A stretch of 64,000 nt of DNA, from positions 62,001 to 126,000 of the forward strand of contig DYGX01000005.1 of the NCBI GenBank assembly GCA_020724465.1. Direction: 5' to 3'. A program made the translations under genes and the position numbers. The notes under the pieces are model-generated. The model worked only from the letters and a program-made list of their open reading frames with translations. It did not search any database and was not told the origin of the DNA. Source of the DNA: Thermoflexus sp. (GTDB lineage: Bacteria > Chloroflexota > Anaerolineae > Aggregatilineales > Aggregatilineaceae). Positions 37,633-46,537 of this stretch are shown here, in pieces. How positions within the stretch are numbered: the stretch's first letter is position 1; each line of letters starts with the position of its first letter.

Positions 37633-38841
37633 TTAGTGCCCCGGCTGTCGCTGCCGGACGGTGGCGATTAAGCGACCGTCGCGCAGCGTAATGGTGACGG
37701 ACGTGCCTTCGGCGGCGTCGCGCGTGCGGCTGACGCGTGCGCCGTCGGCGGTTCGCGTGACGATGGCATACCCGCGCTCCAACAGGTTGAGCGGGTTGGC
37801 CGCCTCAAGGGCGCGCGTCAGGGCGGTCAGGCGCTGGCGCTCGCGGCTGACGGCGTGCCGCCAGTGGCCGTCCAGCCGCCCGGCCAGGTAATCGACGCTC
37901 TGCCGCAGATTCTGCACCCGGTGCCGGGGCGAGAGCCGCGCCAGCAGCCGCTGCTGCGTGACGAGGTCCTGCCGCGCCTGGGCGAGCCGGTCGCTCAGCG
38001 CCGCGTGCAGCCGCAGGCGCAGCCCGTGCACCATCTCAGCCAGCTGCGCGCCGTCCGGCGTGATCAGCTCCGCCGCTGCCGAGGGGGTGGGCGCGCGCTG
38101 ATCGGCGGCGAAATCGACCAGCGTGAAGTCGATTTCATGGCCGACGCCCGTGACTACCGGGATGCGCGACGCGGCCACGGCGCGAACCACGGCCTCGTCG
38201 TTGAAGCACCACAGGTCTTCCAGGCTGCCGCCGCCCCGCGCCAGCAAGATCACGTCGATGTCGTCGCGCCGGTTGAGCCGCTCCAGCGCGGCGACGATCT
38301 GCGGCGGGGCCTCTTTGCCCTGCACCAGCGTCGGGCTGAGGACGACGGGCAGCAGCGGGTAGCGCCGCCGGATGACGTTCAGGATGTCCTGAAAGGCGGC
38401 GGTGGTGGGCGACGTGACGACACCCAGCTTGCGCGGGAAGGCCGGGATCGGGCGTTTGCGCGCCAGGTCGAACAGCCCTTCGGCGTTCAGCCTGGCTTTG
38501 AGTTCCTCGAACTGCCGGTTCAACTCGCCCAGCCCGGCGGGCTGCAGCGCATCGCACATGAGCTGGTACTGCCCGCGCTGCTCGTAGACCGTGATCTGCC
38601 CGTGCGCCAGCACCGCGTCGCCGTGCGCCGGCTCGAAGCCGAGCCAGGCGGCCTGCGAGCGCCACATCACGCAGCGCAGCTCGGCGTATTCGTCTTTGAG
38701 CGTAAAATACAGGTGGCCGGACGATGCCCGCGTGAAGTTGCTGATTTCGCCCCGCACCCAAACGTCCCCCAGCCGCGGATCCTGATCGAGCAGATCGCGG
38801 ATATAGAGCGTAACTTCGCGGACGGTAAGCGCGTCGGGCAT
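37633..38841 (-). CDS. xseA: Exodeoxyribonuclease VII large subunit
   Basis: A 402-residue XseA. The N-terminal OB fold carries WVRGEISNF and HLYFTLKD, and the catalytic domain has VTSPTTAAFQD, ARGGGSLEDLW, TGVGHEIDFTL and DQRAPTPSAAAEL. With XseB it degrades single-stranded DNA and helps in repair. It is first of the three-gene minus-strand unit; the shared upstream region (38842-39030) also drives the divergent small gene at 39031. Confidence 0.95.
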   Translation of the reverse strand: MPDALTVREVTLYIRDLLDQDPRLGDVWVRGEISNFTRASSGHLYFTLKDEYAELRCVMWRSQAAWLGFEPAHGDAVLAHGQITVYEQRGQYQLMCDALQPAGLGELNRQFEELKARLNAEGLFDLARKRPIPAFPRKLGVVTSPTTAAFQDILNVIRRRYPLLPVVLSPTLVQGKEAPPQIVAALERLNRRDDIDVILLARGGGSLEDLWCFNDEAVVRAVAASRIPVVTGVGHEIDFTLVDFAADQRAPTPSAAAELITPDGAQLAEMVHGLRLRLHAALSDRLAQARQDLVTQQRLLARLSPRHRVQNLRQSVDYLAGRLDGHWRHAVSRERQRLTALTRALEAANPLNLLERGYAIVTRTADGARVSRTRDAAEGTSVTITLRDGRLIATVRQRQPGH

Positions 38842-38928
38842 GATAGTCTTGAGGCACTCCGACCAGAAATCTTACAATGAATTGTAACCTATGCCTCACG
38901 GTTCGGCTATCGGCAGCGCTGAGTTTTG

Positions 38929-38937
38929 TGCTACAAT
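38929..38937 (+). promoter_or_regulatory. Extended -10 promoter of the small gene at 39031
   Basis: TGCTACAAT matches an extended -10, about 95 bases before the ATG. On the opposite strand, TTACAAT (positions 38887-38881) is a possible -10 for xseA. Confidence 0.45.
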
Positions 38938-39030
38938 CGGCGAAATTCTGCAAACCGCTATCTGGCACGCGAGACACCCTCGCCTGGGTCTGCGCTTTAC
39001 ACAGAATTACGACTACCGGGAGAACAACGG

Positions 39031-39345
39031 ATGACAGATGCTGAACGTCAGCAACTGGCAGAACGGCTGAGCCGTTTGTCGCTCGCCGATGCGCGTAAAG
39101 AAATCCGCAAGCTCGACCGCGACGCCACGCTGAAGTATTTCCGCAACTCCATGTGGGATGAATACCACACGCTCTGGGTGCTCCCCAACCAGGACGTGGC
39201 GATCACGCTGGTCGAGAAGGCCGACGTCGACACGCTGGACCGGCGCGATTTCACCGGCCCCCCCTCGCGCCGGCGGCTGGGCGTCCAGTACCGGTATGTC
39301 GAGGCGCGTGTCGAGCCGCTCCGGCGCCCGGTCGCTAGATTCTAG
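39031..39345 (+). CDS. Conserved-looking small protein, function unknown
   Basis: A 104-residue protein. The N-terminal 45 residues are a charged amphipathic helix (ERQQLAERLSRLSLADARKEI). The middle (LWVLPNQDVAITLVEKADV) is beta-like and the C-terminus is basic. The ATG at 39031 has a GGGAGA site 7 bases upstream. No family is recognised. Confidence 0.72.
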   Translation: MTDAERQQLAERLSRLSLADARKEIRKLDRDATLKYFRNSMWDEYHTLWVLPNQDVAITLVEKADVDTLDRRDFTGPPSRRRLGVQYRYVEARVEPLRRPVARF

Positions 39346-39384
39346 AGGCTGTTCTCAGCTTTGCGGACCAAACCATTGGGGGGA

Positions 39385-39490
39385 AGCCGGCGTCCCGCGC
39401 AGGGGGCCGAGCTTGCTCGGCCCGTGCGAAGCACGAGGGCGAACGCGCGGGGATCTCGCCCGCTGACCCCCGGCGTACGGGCCGCCGGCT
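39385..39490. repeat. Structured intergenic element with nested inverted repeats
   Basis: Between convergent genes lies a set of interlocking inverted repeats: AGCCGGCG (39385-39392) with CGCCGGCT (39483-39490), TCCCGCGC (39393-39400) with GCGCGGGGA (39445-39453), a hairpin GGGCCGAGC/GCTCGGCCC (39404-39423) and a small hairpin GTGC-GAA-GCAC (39424-39434). AGGGGG (39401-39406) can also pair with CCCCC (39467-39471), which would form a pseudoknot. No poly-T tract is present. It may act as a two-way terminator, or be a dispersed repeat or an RNA. Confidence 0.55.
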
Positions 39491-39503
39491 CTGGCAGCCC
39501 GGC

Positions 39504-40298
39504 TCAGTCTTCCAGTTCCTCTTCGGGGATCGTCAGCCCCAGAACATGATAGCCGCCGTCGATGTAGATTGTCTCGCCGGTGATCATCTTGCCGCCGTCG
39601 CTTGCCAGAAACGCCGCCACATTCCCGACGTCTTCCTGCGTGACTCCCTCGCGCAGCGGTGCGATCTTCTCGGCATAGCGCAGCATCAGCCGGAAGCCGG
39701 GCACGCCCGCCGCCGCCAGCGTTTTGATCGGGCCGGGGCTGAGCGCGTTGACGCGGATGCCCTGCGGGCCGAGATCGGCGGCCAGATAGCGTACGATGTT
39801 CTCCAACGCGGATTTGGCGATCGCCATGACGTTGTAGCGCGGCATAACCTTTTCCGCCGCATAATAAGTCAGCGCCATGATGCTGCCCCCGTCAGGCATC
39901 ATGTCGGCGGCCTGGCGCGCCAGCGGGATCAGGCTGTAGGCTGAGATCTCCAGCGCCGTCCGGAACCCCTCGCGGCTGACATCGCGGAAGCGCCCGCCCA
40001 GGTCGTCGCCGGGCGCGTATGCGATGGCATGAACCAGGATATCGAGCGTGCCGAAGCGGTCCTTCGCTTTGGCAAACAGCGCGTCGATCTGCTCGTCAGA
40101 GGTGACGTCGCACTGCTCCACGAAGTCGATCCCGGCCTCTTCGGCGAGCGGGAAGACGCGCTTTTCCAGCACCTCTCCGGCATAGCTCAGCCCGACCGTT
40201 GCCCCCTCGCGCAGAAACGCCTCGGTGATCCCCCACGCGATCGAGCGCTTGTTGGCGACGCCGAAGATCAGCGCGTTTTTCCCCTCAAGCATACCCAT
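39504..40298 (-). CDS. fabI: Enoyl-ACP reductase FabI
   Basis: A 264-residue NADH-dependent enoyl-acyl carrier protein reductase, the last step of fatty acid elongation. The cofactor loop is [12 protein letters not shown], the active site is the FabI type Tyr-x6-Lys (YNVMAIAK), and the ending includes [11 protein letters not shown]. The ATG at 40298 has AGGAGG five bases upstream. A TGCTAGATT extended -10 lies at 40333-40325 on the same strand. It is transcribed apart from the L,D-transpeptidase gene. Confidence 0.94.
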   Translation of the reverse strand: MGMLEGKNALIFGVANKRSIAWGITEAFLREGATVGLSYAGEVLEKRVFPLAEEAGIDFVEQCDVTSDEQIDALFAKAKDRFGTLDILVHAIAYAPGDDLGGRFRDVSREGFRTALEISAYSLIPLARQAADMMPDGGSIMALTYYAAEKVMPRYNVMAIAKSALENIVRYLAADLGPQGIRVNALSPGPIKTLAAAGVPGFRLMLRYAEKIAPLREGVTQEDVGNVAAFLASDGGKMITGETIYIDGGYHVLGLTIPEEELED

Positions 40299-40468
40299 AG
40301 GTGCCTCCTTGTGTGTTGGCAAAAAATCTAGCAGTGGTAACACGCCGCGCGGCGATGTGTTGCGGGCGGCGGAATCGGCTGCTCCTGGATCGGCGGTTTG
40401 TGCCGCGTGCTGCCCGACGCCGGACCGCGCGGCGAGTATACCGCGTGGCACGGGATCGCGGCAGCACC

Positions 40469-42445
40469 TCAGGGCCTGACGATGACCGGCGTGCCGATCT
40501 CGGCCCACTCGTACAGCCAGCGTGCGTCGGGGGTGCGCAGGTTGACGCAGCCGTGCGACATGGGCTGGCCGAAGTTGTTGTGCCAGTAGGTGCCGTGCAG
40601 CCCGTAGCCCTGGTAGAAGTACATCACCCAGGGGACGTTGGGCAGATAGTAATCCGGCCCGGCCATCGTCTGCGCGGCGAGCTTGTGATAGATCTTGAAC
40701 TCGCCCTGCACGGTGGGGGTTTGCGGCAGGCCGGTCGAGGCCACCAGCGTGCGCAGCAGGCGCCCGTCTTCAAAGGCGTCGACTTCCTGCGCGCCCAGGC
40801 GGACGACGATCCCCTTGCGGCGCGCGCCGGTCTGCCCCGTCTGATCCGAGTCGGGGAGTTGGTAGCCCCCGGCGCGGTGTCCGGTGCGCGTCACGGGGAT
40901 GGTCAGCCGCTGGCCGATGCTGATCAGGTCGGGGTCGGGCAGCGCGTTGATCTCCGCCAGCGTGCGCAGCGGGATCCCGTAGACGAAGCTGATGCCCAGC
41001 AGGTTCTCACCCGGCTGGACGATATGCGGGCGGCCCTGAGCGGCCAGCAGCGCGGGCGGGATCGCCGCCGCGGGCACGGGCGTTGGCGTGGGCGTCGAGG
41101 TCGGCGGGGGAGCCGGCTCCGGCGGCAGGATCGCGATATCGACCGGGCAGGGACGCGCCCCGCCGTTGAAGCCGCCCCCGGCGGCGAGCGAAGTCAGCGC
41201 GCCGCTGGTGATGTTCAGCGCGGCGATCTGCACCTCGCCCGGCCCGCCCACCGATACCAGCAGCCGGTCGGCATCGAGCCAGCCCCAGGCGATATCCGCC
41301 CCGGCCGCAGTCCGCAAGGCGACCGGCGCAGGCTGCTCGTAATCGAGCAGGTACAGGTCCGCCGTCTGGGGATCGGACAGGTCCGTCCACACGCTGAACG
41401 CGATCCGCTCGCCCGCCGGATCGAAGACCGGCCAGACCTCGTGGCCGAGATTGATCTCCGGGGGCAGGACGGGCACCTCGCCCAGGTCGCCCAGCTCGTC
41501 CTGGGTGATGGTCAGCATCAGGTGCCAGCGGCCGTCCTGCTCGCTGGCGAACGCGACCTGACGGCTGTCCGGCCCCCAGGCGGGCGAGGTCGCGCGCCCG
41601 GCGCCGGTGGTGAGCTGGCGCTGATTGGCGCCGTCCGCATCCATCAGCCAGATTGCCGGGATGCCCCCGCCCCGCGTCGAAACAAAGGCGATCGAGCGGC
41701 CATCGGGGCTGAAGACCGGCGCGAAGTTCATCCCATCCGAGTCCGTGAGCGGGATTGTTTCGCCAGTGTCCAGCCGCTGCAGGACGATCTGAAAGCCGCC
41801 GCTGGCGTCTGAGGCGTAGACCAGCAGCCGTCCGTCCGGCGAGCAGGACGGCTCGCGCTCGTTCGAGGGCGCGCCGGTCAGCGCGCGTACCGTGCCGTCC
41901 GGCGCGATCAGGAAGATATCTTCCTGGCCCCGCCGGTCGCTGTAGAAGACGATCGCGGGCGGGGTCGGTGTCGGGGGCGGCGTGGTGGGCGGGGGTGTCG
42001 CGGTCGGCGCCGGGGTGTCGCTGGGCGCGGCCTGGATGGGCAGGCCGCTGGCGGCGATGGCCGTGCTGGTCAGCGCGATCGGGTCGGGCGGCGGCGTGTC
42101 GGTGGCGGTCGGCGGCGGCGTTAGTGTTGGCTCCGGCGTGACAGTCGGCGGCTCTGGCGTCGGTGTCTCTGTCGGCGTGGGGGACGGCATAGGCGTGTAG
42201 GTCGCCACAACCACCGGTCGTGTCGCCGTGTGTGTTGGCGTTGGGGATAGGGTTGTTGTGCTGGTCGGGGTGGCGGCAGGAGAGGCGGGCGCTCGCGTGG
42301 CCCACAGCACCGGCGTGCCCAGCGTTGGCAGCCGGGCCAGGGTTGGCGGTGCGCTGTCTTCGGCGCTGCCGCCGCAGGCGCTGAGAAGCATCAGACCGGC
42401 CAGGGCCGCGATCGACGAGCGTTTCCACCCCCCTGAAAGCGTCAC
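40469..42445 (-). CDS. Lipoprotein with beta-propeller, LysM and L,D-transpeptidase domains
   Basis: A 658-residue lipoprotein. Translation starts at a GTG (42445) seven bases after AGGAGG. The signal peptide ends in LLSAC, a good lipobox. A Thr/Pro linker (about 45-140) is followed by TolB/PD40-type propeller blades ([44 protein letters not shown]), a LysM domain ([18 protein letters not shown]) and a YkuD L,D-transpeptidase with the SHGCVNL motif (catalytic Cys633). The enzyme would cross-link peptidoglycan or attach proteins to it. A long open frame continues upstream but lacks a credible start. Confidence 0.88.
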   Translation of the reverse strand: MTLSGGWKRSSIAALAGLMLLSACGGSAEDSAPPTLARLPTLGTPVLWATRAPASPAATPTSTTTLSPTPTHTATRPVVVATYTPMPSPTPTETPTPEPPTVTPEPTLTPPPTATDTPPPDPIALTSTAIAASGLPIQAAPSDTPAPTATPPPTTPPPTPTPPAIVFYSDRRGQEDIFLIAPDGTVRALTGAPSNEREPSCSPDGRLLVYASDASGGFQIVLQRLDTGETIPLTDSDGMNFAPVFSPDGRSIAFVSTRGGGIPAIWLMDADGANQRQLTTGAGRATSPAWGPDSRQVAFASEQDGRWHLMLTITQDELGDLGEVPVLPPEINLGHEVWPVFDPAGERIAFSVWTDLSDPQTADLYLLDYEQPAPVALRTAAGADIAWGWLDADRLLVSVGGPGEVQIAALNITSGALTSLAAGGGFNGGARPCPVDIAILPPEPAPPPTSTPTPTPVPAAAIPPALLAAQGRPHIVQPGENLLGISFVYGIPLRTLAEINALPDPDLISIGQRLTIPVTRTGHRAGGYQLPDSDQTGQTGARRKGIVVRLGAQEVDAFEDGRLLRTLVASTGLPQTPTVQGEFKIYHKLAAQTMAGPDYYLPNVPWVMYFYQGYGLHGTYWHNNFGQPMSHGCVNLRTPDARWLYEWAEIGTPVIVRP

Positions 42446-42543
42446 AGTGGGCCTCCTGGTTCTTGGCGGGATGCGACGGACGCCAGACACGCGCCATTGT
42501 AGACCAGCCCGCCGCGATCGAACAAGCGGCCCCTGAAGACCCT

Positions 42544-43332
42544 CTAAAGCTGGAGCAGGAAGCGCAGGCTGACCAGCAGCAAAAACACGCCGTACAGCCT
42601 GCGGACTGTGCGCGACGGCAGGCTGAGCGCGATCCGCGCCCCGAAAAATGCCCCGCCGACCAGCCCAACCGCGATCACCAGCGAATCGGCCAGCGAAACC
42701 ATCCCGGCGTGGTAATAGGACAGCACCGCGCCGATGCTGACCGGGGGCATCAGCGCCGCCAGCGACGTCCCGACCGCCCGCTTCTGGCTGTAGTGCAGCA
42801 GCTCGACCAGCGCCGGGACGATCACCAGCCCTCCACCGATCCCGAACAGCCCGGCGGCGATGCCCGCCAGCGTGCCGACCGCGACCATGACGTACCATGG
42901 CGAGCGGGTGTTGTCGATCTCTGGGTCGGGCTGGCGCGCGAGCTGACCGCGCCGTTCCGCCATGATTTTGCGCGGCTCCAGGAAGCGCCAGCCGACGTAG
43001 ATCAGAAAGGTGCCGTAGATGCGCTGCATGGTGGCTTCGGGCAGGCTGAGCGCGATCGCCGCGCCGAAATACGATCCCAGGACCAGCCCCAACGCCAGCA
43101 TGATCGCGGCTGCGACGTCGAGCAGACCGGCGCGGTAATAGGCGCCAACCGCGAAAATGCTGAGCGGCCAGATCAGCACGACCAGCGACGTGCCCACCGC
43201 GTTTTGCAGCTCGAAACCGAAGAAGATCGTCAGCGCCGGCACGATCACAATGCCGCCGCCGATCCCAAACATGCCGGACAGAATCCCGGCTGCGACGCCC
43301 AAGATCAACAGCGCCAGCGGATAATCTGGCAT
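42544..43332 (-). CDS. TauE/SafE-family permease
   Basis: A 262-residue membrane protein with two similar halves, each beginning with a GxxSGMFGIGGG / GIAAGLFGIGGG motif and continuing VIVPAL, as in the TauE/SafE (sulfite exporter) family. About eight membrane segments. Substrates of the family include sulfite, sulfoacetate and other organosulfur anions; this one is undetermined. It is transcribed in the same direction as the L,D-transpeptidase gene downstream and the TIR-domain gene upstream. Confidence 0.88.
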   Translation of the reverse strand: MPDYPLALLILGVAAGILSGMFGIGGGIVIVPALTIFFGFELQNAVGTSLVVLIWPLSIFAVGAYYRAGLLDVAAAIMLALGLVLGSYFGAAIALSLPEATMQRIYGTFLIYVGWRFLEPRKIMAERRGQLARQPDPEIDNTRSPWYVMVAVGTLAGIAAGLFGIGGGLVIVPALVELLHYSQKRAVGTSLAALMPPVSIGAVLSYYHAGMVSLADSLVIAVGLVGGAFFGARIALSLPSRTVRRLYGVFLLLVSLRFLLQL

Positions 43333-43445
43333 AGCTTTGCTCCCGGTGGATAGAGAGGACGGCCTGTCGCCCCCTTTGCGCCAGGCCCGCTGCCATTGTA
43401 TCGGCAAGGTCCGGTTCGGGAAAGTGTCGTCTCGGCGTGCGGCGG

Positions 43446-44378
43446 CTAGAATAGCCGGACACCCGCCACTTGCCACAGCACCAGATAGCCCAGCGTGAGC
43501 GCGATCAGCACCACCAGCACCACGGTCAGCCAAGACAGCATCCGCGCGATGCGCGCCTGAACGTCCACCGGCTTGAAGACGTTTTCCAGAGATTCGGTCG
43601 CCAGATAGCGGAACAGCGCAGCGGCTTCGCGGTCCAGCGTGTGGTAATGCGCGGGGAACCAGTAGGCTACTTCCATGCGGGTCATCTGATAGCGGGCGAG
43701 GAGCGCGCCTTCGTGGGGCAGCACGGTCAGCGAGTGCCGGGCGCGGCGCGGGTCGAACCACGGGAAGCGCCCGCCGCGCTGACCGCTCAAGCCGGACGGA
43801 TCGCCCGGCCGGGGCGCGAACCCGGCGGCGGCGAAAAACGGCGGCAGCAGGGTGCGTAGCTCGGTTTCGTCCAGAACCATCGGCAGGACGTAGTGAATCC
43901 GCAGCCGGTCGTCGCGCCAGCACCGCTCGGCCGGCAGCGAGGTCGGCAGCAGGTCCGGCTTGAACATCGGGTGTTCGTACGTCAACGGCCGGGTCGGCGC
44001 CCCCCTGGACTTCAACTGGCGCACCAGCTCCTCGACGGCCAGCAGGAAGGGTTGGCGGAAGTCGACCGGCGGGACGCCTTCGAGCACGGGCGGCAGCTCG
44101 GCGAGCTGGTGTTGTATCGCCAGGATCGTCTTGCCGCTGCGCAGCGCGCGTTCCCACAGCGCCAGCGTGTCGGGTGCGCTGAGCGCAGCAGGCGACGCCA
44201 GCAGCACGACGTGCGATGCGCCATCCAGCAGGGCGCCGTCGGCAAATGGCACGCCGGCCTGCGGGTCCGCCGGATCAAGCGCCGGCTCGACAACCAGGCC
44301 GCGCTGCTGAAGCTGCACAATCAACTGGGTGGCGAAAGGCGCGTCTTGCGGGCAAAACACGACGAAAATATGACTCAT
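43446..44378 (-). CDS. Membrane-anchored TIR-like domain protein
   Basis: A 310-residue protein. Residues 1-120 have the TIR outline: IFVVFCPQDAPFATQLIVQL (first strand and helix), SHVVLLAS (central strand) and LWERALRSGKTILAI. The middle part (about 130-270) is unrecognised. Residues about 283-305 are a C-terminal membrane helix, so the rest probably faces the cytoplasm. Bacterial TIR domains often cleave NAD+. The glutamate near the WERAL motif is two places off the position I recall for SARM1 (WVHKEIVTAL), so activity is uncertain. It could be a signalling scaffold or part of a defence system. Confidence 0.65.
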   Translation of the reverse strand: MSHIFVVFCPQDAPFATQLIVQLQQRGLVVEPALDPADPQAGVPFADGALLDGASHVVLLASPAALSAPDTLALWERALRSGKTILAIQHQLAELPPVLEGVPPVDFRQPFLLAVEELVRQLKSRGAPTRPLTYEHPMFKPDLLPTSLPAERCWRDDRLRIHYVLPMVLDETELRTLLPPFFAAAGFAPRPGDPSGLSGQRGGRFPWFDPRRARHSLTVLPHEGALLARYQMTRMEVAYWFPAHYHTLDREAAALFRYLATESLENVFKPVDVQARIARMLSWLTVVLVVLIALTLGYLVLWQVAGVRLF

Positions 44379-44504
44379 GAGCGCAATCCTTTGATGCGAC
44401 TGGCTGAGTCGAGTCCCCCCGAACGCCTGCTATTATGAATGGCGGGGGGCGATCCGACAAGATGCACGGCGGGCGCGGCGCTTGTGGTGCGGATGCCCGT
44501 CCCC

Positions 44505-44513
44505 TGGTAGACT
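44505..44513 (+). promoter_or_regulatory. Possible extended -10 before the dehydrogenase gene
   Basis: TGGTAGACT (44505-44513) fits TGnTAnnnT. A second candidate, TGCTATTAT, lies at 44428-44436. The 242-base gap between divergent genes holds nothing else I can support. Confidence 0.35.
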
Positions 44514-44620
44514 CTGGCGTTGTCCCGGCGCGATGGGCGGCGGGGAGCCACCCAGGCCGGCCGGAGATCGCTCAGGTTCTATCGCGAATTGAGCCAGCAG
44601 ATCTGGGGAAAGAGGAGCAT

Positions 44621-45646
44621 ATGGCCGATCGAATCCCAGTGCTGATCACCGTCGAATTCAGCGATGCGTTGCTCGATACGTTCCGCGCCGTCTCGGAGCG
44701 CATCGAGCTATATTACTACCCGGCGCGGACGGCAGAGGACGTCCCTGACGACATCTGGGCCAGGGCGGAAGTGCTCTACACCAGCGCGGCCATCCCCGAC
44801 CTGCGAGAGGCCCCGAACCTGCGCTGGATCCACGTCCACTCCGCCGGTGTCGACCATCTGCTCACGCAGCCGATCGCGGAGACCGAGCAGATCGTCATCA
44901 CGAACGCCAGCGGGATTCACGCCACCAACATGGCGGAATACGCGTTTATGATGATGCTGGCGCTGGGGCACCGCCTGCTGGATGCGCTCCGGCTGCAAAG
45001 CGCGGCGGAGTGGGCCAGCGGCGAGAAGTGGCAGGCGCTGATCCCGCTGGAACTGCGCGGCAGCACGCTGGGGATCGTGGGCTATGGCAGCATTGGCCGC
45101 GAGATCGCGCGGCTGGCGAACGCCTTTGGGATGACGGTGCTGGCCGTCAAGCGCGATGTGCTCACCCCATCCGACGATCTGAACTACGCGCTGCCGGGAA
45201 CCGGGGACCCCACCGGCGATCTGTTCAGCCGGCTCTATCCGCCCGAGGCGCTGTGCACGATGGTCCGCGAATGCGACTTTGTGGTGATCACAACACCGCT
45301 CACCGAGGCCACGCGGCAGATGTTCGACGCCGACGCGTTCGCTTCGATGAAGCCGACGGCCTACCTGATCAACGTCGGGCGGGGCGGCGTGGTGGACGAA
45401 GACGCGCTGCTCGCGGCGCTGCGCGCGGGCACGATCGCCGGGGCCGCGATGGATGTCTTTGCCGCCGAGCCACTGCCCGCCGACAGCCCGTTGTGGAAGC
45501 AGCCTAACCTGATCATCACGCCGCACATCTCGGGGATGTCGTCCGCCTATGCGGAGAAGGCGGCGGCCCTTTTCGTGGAGAACCTGACGCGCTATGTGGC
45601 GCGGCGCGACCTGCTCAACGTGGTTGATCGCTCGCAGGGCTATTAG
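44621..45646 (+). CDS. D-2-hydroxyacid dehydrogenase
   Basis: A 341-residue NAD-dependent enzyme of the phosphoglycerate/glycerate dehydrogenase type. The NAD site is GYGSIG, and the catalytic set includes Arg in NVGRGG, Glu in AAEPL and His in TPHISG. It reduces a 2-keto acid to the D-hydroxy acid or does the reverse; the substrate is not clear from sequence. The ATG at 44621 has GAGGAG just upstream. Confidence 0.9.
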   Translation: MADRIPVLITVEFSDALLDTFRAVSERIELYYYPARTAEDVPDDIWARAEVLYTSAAIPDLREAPNLRWIHVHSAGVDHLLTQPIAETEQIVITNASGIHATNMAEYAFMMMLALGHRLLDALRLQSAAEWASGEKWQALIPLELRGSTLGIVGYGSIGREIARLANAFGMTVLAVKRDVLTPSDDLNYALPGTGDPTGDLFSRLYPPEALCTMVRECDFVVITTPLTEATRQMFDADAFASMKPTAYLINVGRGGVVDEDALLAALRAGTIAGAAMDVFAAEPLPADSPLWKQPNLIITPHISGMSSAYAEKAAALFVENLTRYVARRDLLNVVDRSQGY

Positions 45647-45732
45647 CGAGGGGCGCAACCTCGCCGCCCAGGTTCGCGTAGTAGGTAGTAGCGATTGTTT
45701 AGCGGAAGCGAGTTCGTTTGGAGAGGATGACC

Positions 45733-46029
45733 ATGGCAAAAGCAAGAACACGTCCACAGGCCCGGGCGACTGAAGAGAAGCGGTCGCCCTTCAGCGCCTT
45801 CTTGAAGCACCAGCAGAACGCACTTGAAGAGACAGGGAAAGCCTTCGTATCGCTGTTTCCGCCGGAGTTCCGCGAGCACACGAAGCGGGCGATGGAAGAG
45901 AACAAGGCCAGCTTCGAAGTGCTGTGGGACGGTCTGATCGACGGCCTGGAGCGAGGCCTGGAAAAGCTGCGCCCGGCACCCAAGGGCGAGACGCCGCCTC
46001 AGGCGAAGGTCAAGGTCGACGTCGAATAG
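45733..46029 (+). CDS. Small helical protein, unknown function
   Basis: A 98-residue protein. The basic N-terminus (AKARTRPQARATEEKR) is followed by amphipathic helices (FLKHQQNALEETGKAFVSLF, then EVLWDGLIDGLERGLEKL) and an acidic/Lys tail. It resembles phasins or other surface-coating helical proteins in outline only. GGAGAGG precedes the ATG at 45733 by six bases. A strong two-way terminator follows. Confidence 0.7.
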   Translation: MAKARTRPQARATEEKRSPFSAFLKHQQNALEETGKAFVSLFPPEFREHTKRAMEENKASFEVLWDGLIDGLERGLEKLRPAPKGETPPQAKVKVDVE

Positions 46030-46056
46030 CCGGAACGCTAACCGCCCGAAATAAAG

Positions 46057-46082
46057 ACGCCCTGTGCCACGGCACAGGGCGT
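46057..46082. terminator. Bidirectional terminator
   Basis: ACGCCCTGTGC (46057-46067), loop CACG and GCACAGGGCGT (46072-46082) form a perfect 11-bp stem between convergent genes. An A-rich flank (GAAATAAAG) lies on the left, which reads as T-rich on the minus strand and would end cspA transcripts. Confidence 0.85.
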
Positions 46083-46105
46083 TGAGTTGACGAGACAATA
46101 GTCGA

Positions 46106-46321
46106 CTAGCTGCCGAGCCGCACGACGTCCGAAGCCTGCGGCCCCTTCGGACCCTCAGTAATCGAGAACTCGACCCGCTCCCCCTCTTCGAGGTTGCGGT
46201 AGCCTGTACCGGAGATGGCGCTATAGTGGACAAACACGTCGGGGCCGTTTTCGGGCTGGATGAAACCATAACCCTTCTGGGCGTTGAACCACTTGACTAC
46301 GCCGGTAAGACGTTCTGACAT
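46106..46321 (-). CDS. cspA: Cold-shock protein
   Basis: A 71-residue OB-fold protein. RNP1 is KGYGFI and RNP2 is VFVHYS. It binds single-stranded nucleic acid and acts as an RNA chaperone, often after cold shock. The ATG at 46321 follows AAGGAG. The transcript has a leader of about 145 bases. Confidence 0.95.
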   Translation of the reverse strand: MSERLTGVVKWFNAQKGYGFIQPENGPDVFVHYSAISGTGYRNLEEGERVEFSITEGPKGPQASDVVRLGS

Positions 46322-46472
46322 GTTGGTGGTACTCCTTGTTGTTCTAGAACTGTGAACATGTGGCGCGGGTTCGGCCCCGAGAAACATCTCGCACCCGGGG
46401 ACTGTTGGTACGATCCACCGGGTGCGTTTGATCGATGCCGGTCATGCCAACAACCTGCTTCCACATTCGTTC

Positions 46473-46501
46473 ATTGTAAACTGAGGTGCGGGCGCTGTCA
46501 A
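46473..46501 (-). promoter_or_regulatory. Consensus promoter of cspA
   Basis: On the minus strand, a perfect TTGACA (46501-46496) and TACAAT (46478-46473) are 17 bases apart, the best sigma-70 match in the window. Transcription should start near 46466, giving a long untranslated leader as in cspA of other bacteria. Confidence 0.85.
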
Positions 46502-46537
46502 CCGGTGGATAGAGTACCTTTTGACTATATACTTAGG

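Noticed and set aside
42446-43462. N-terminal extension of the L,D-transpeptidase lipoprotein by 339 codons
   Set aside because: It runs antisense-like through the TauE/SafE gene in another frame; a GTG with AGGAGG and a lipobox gives a convincing start at 42445.
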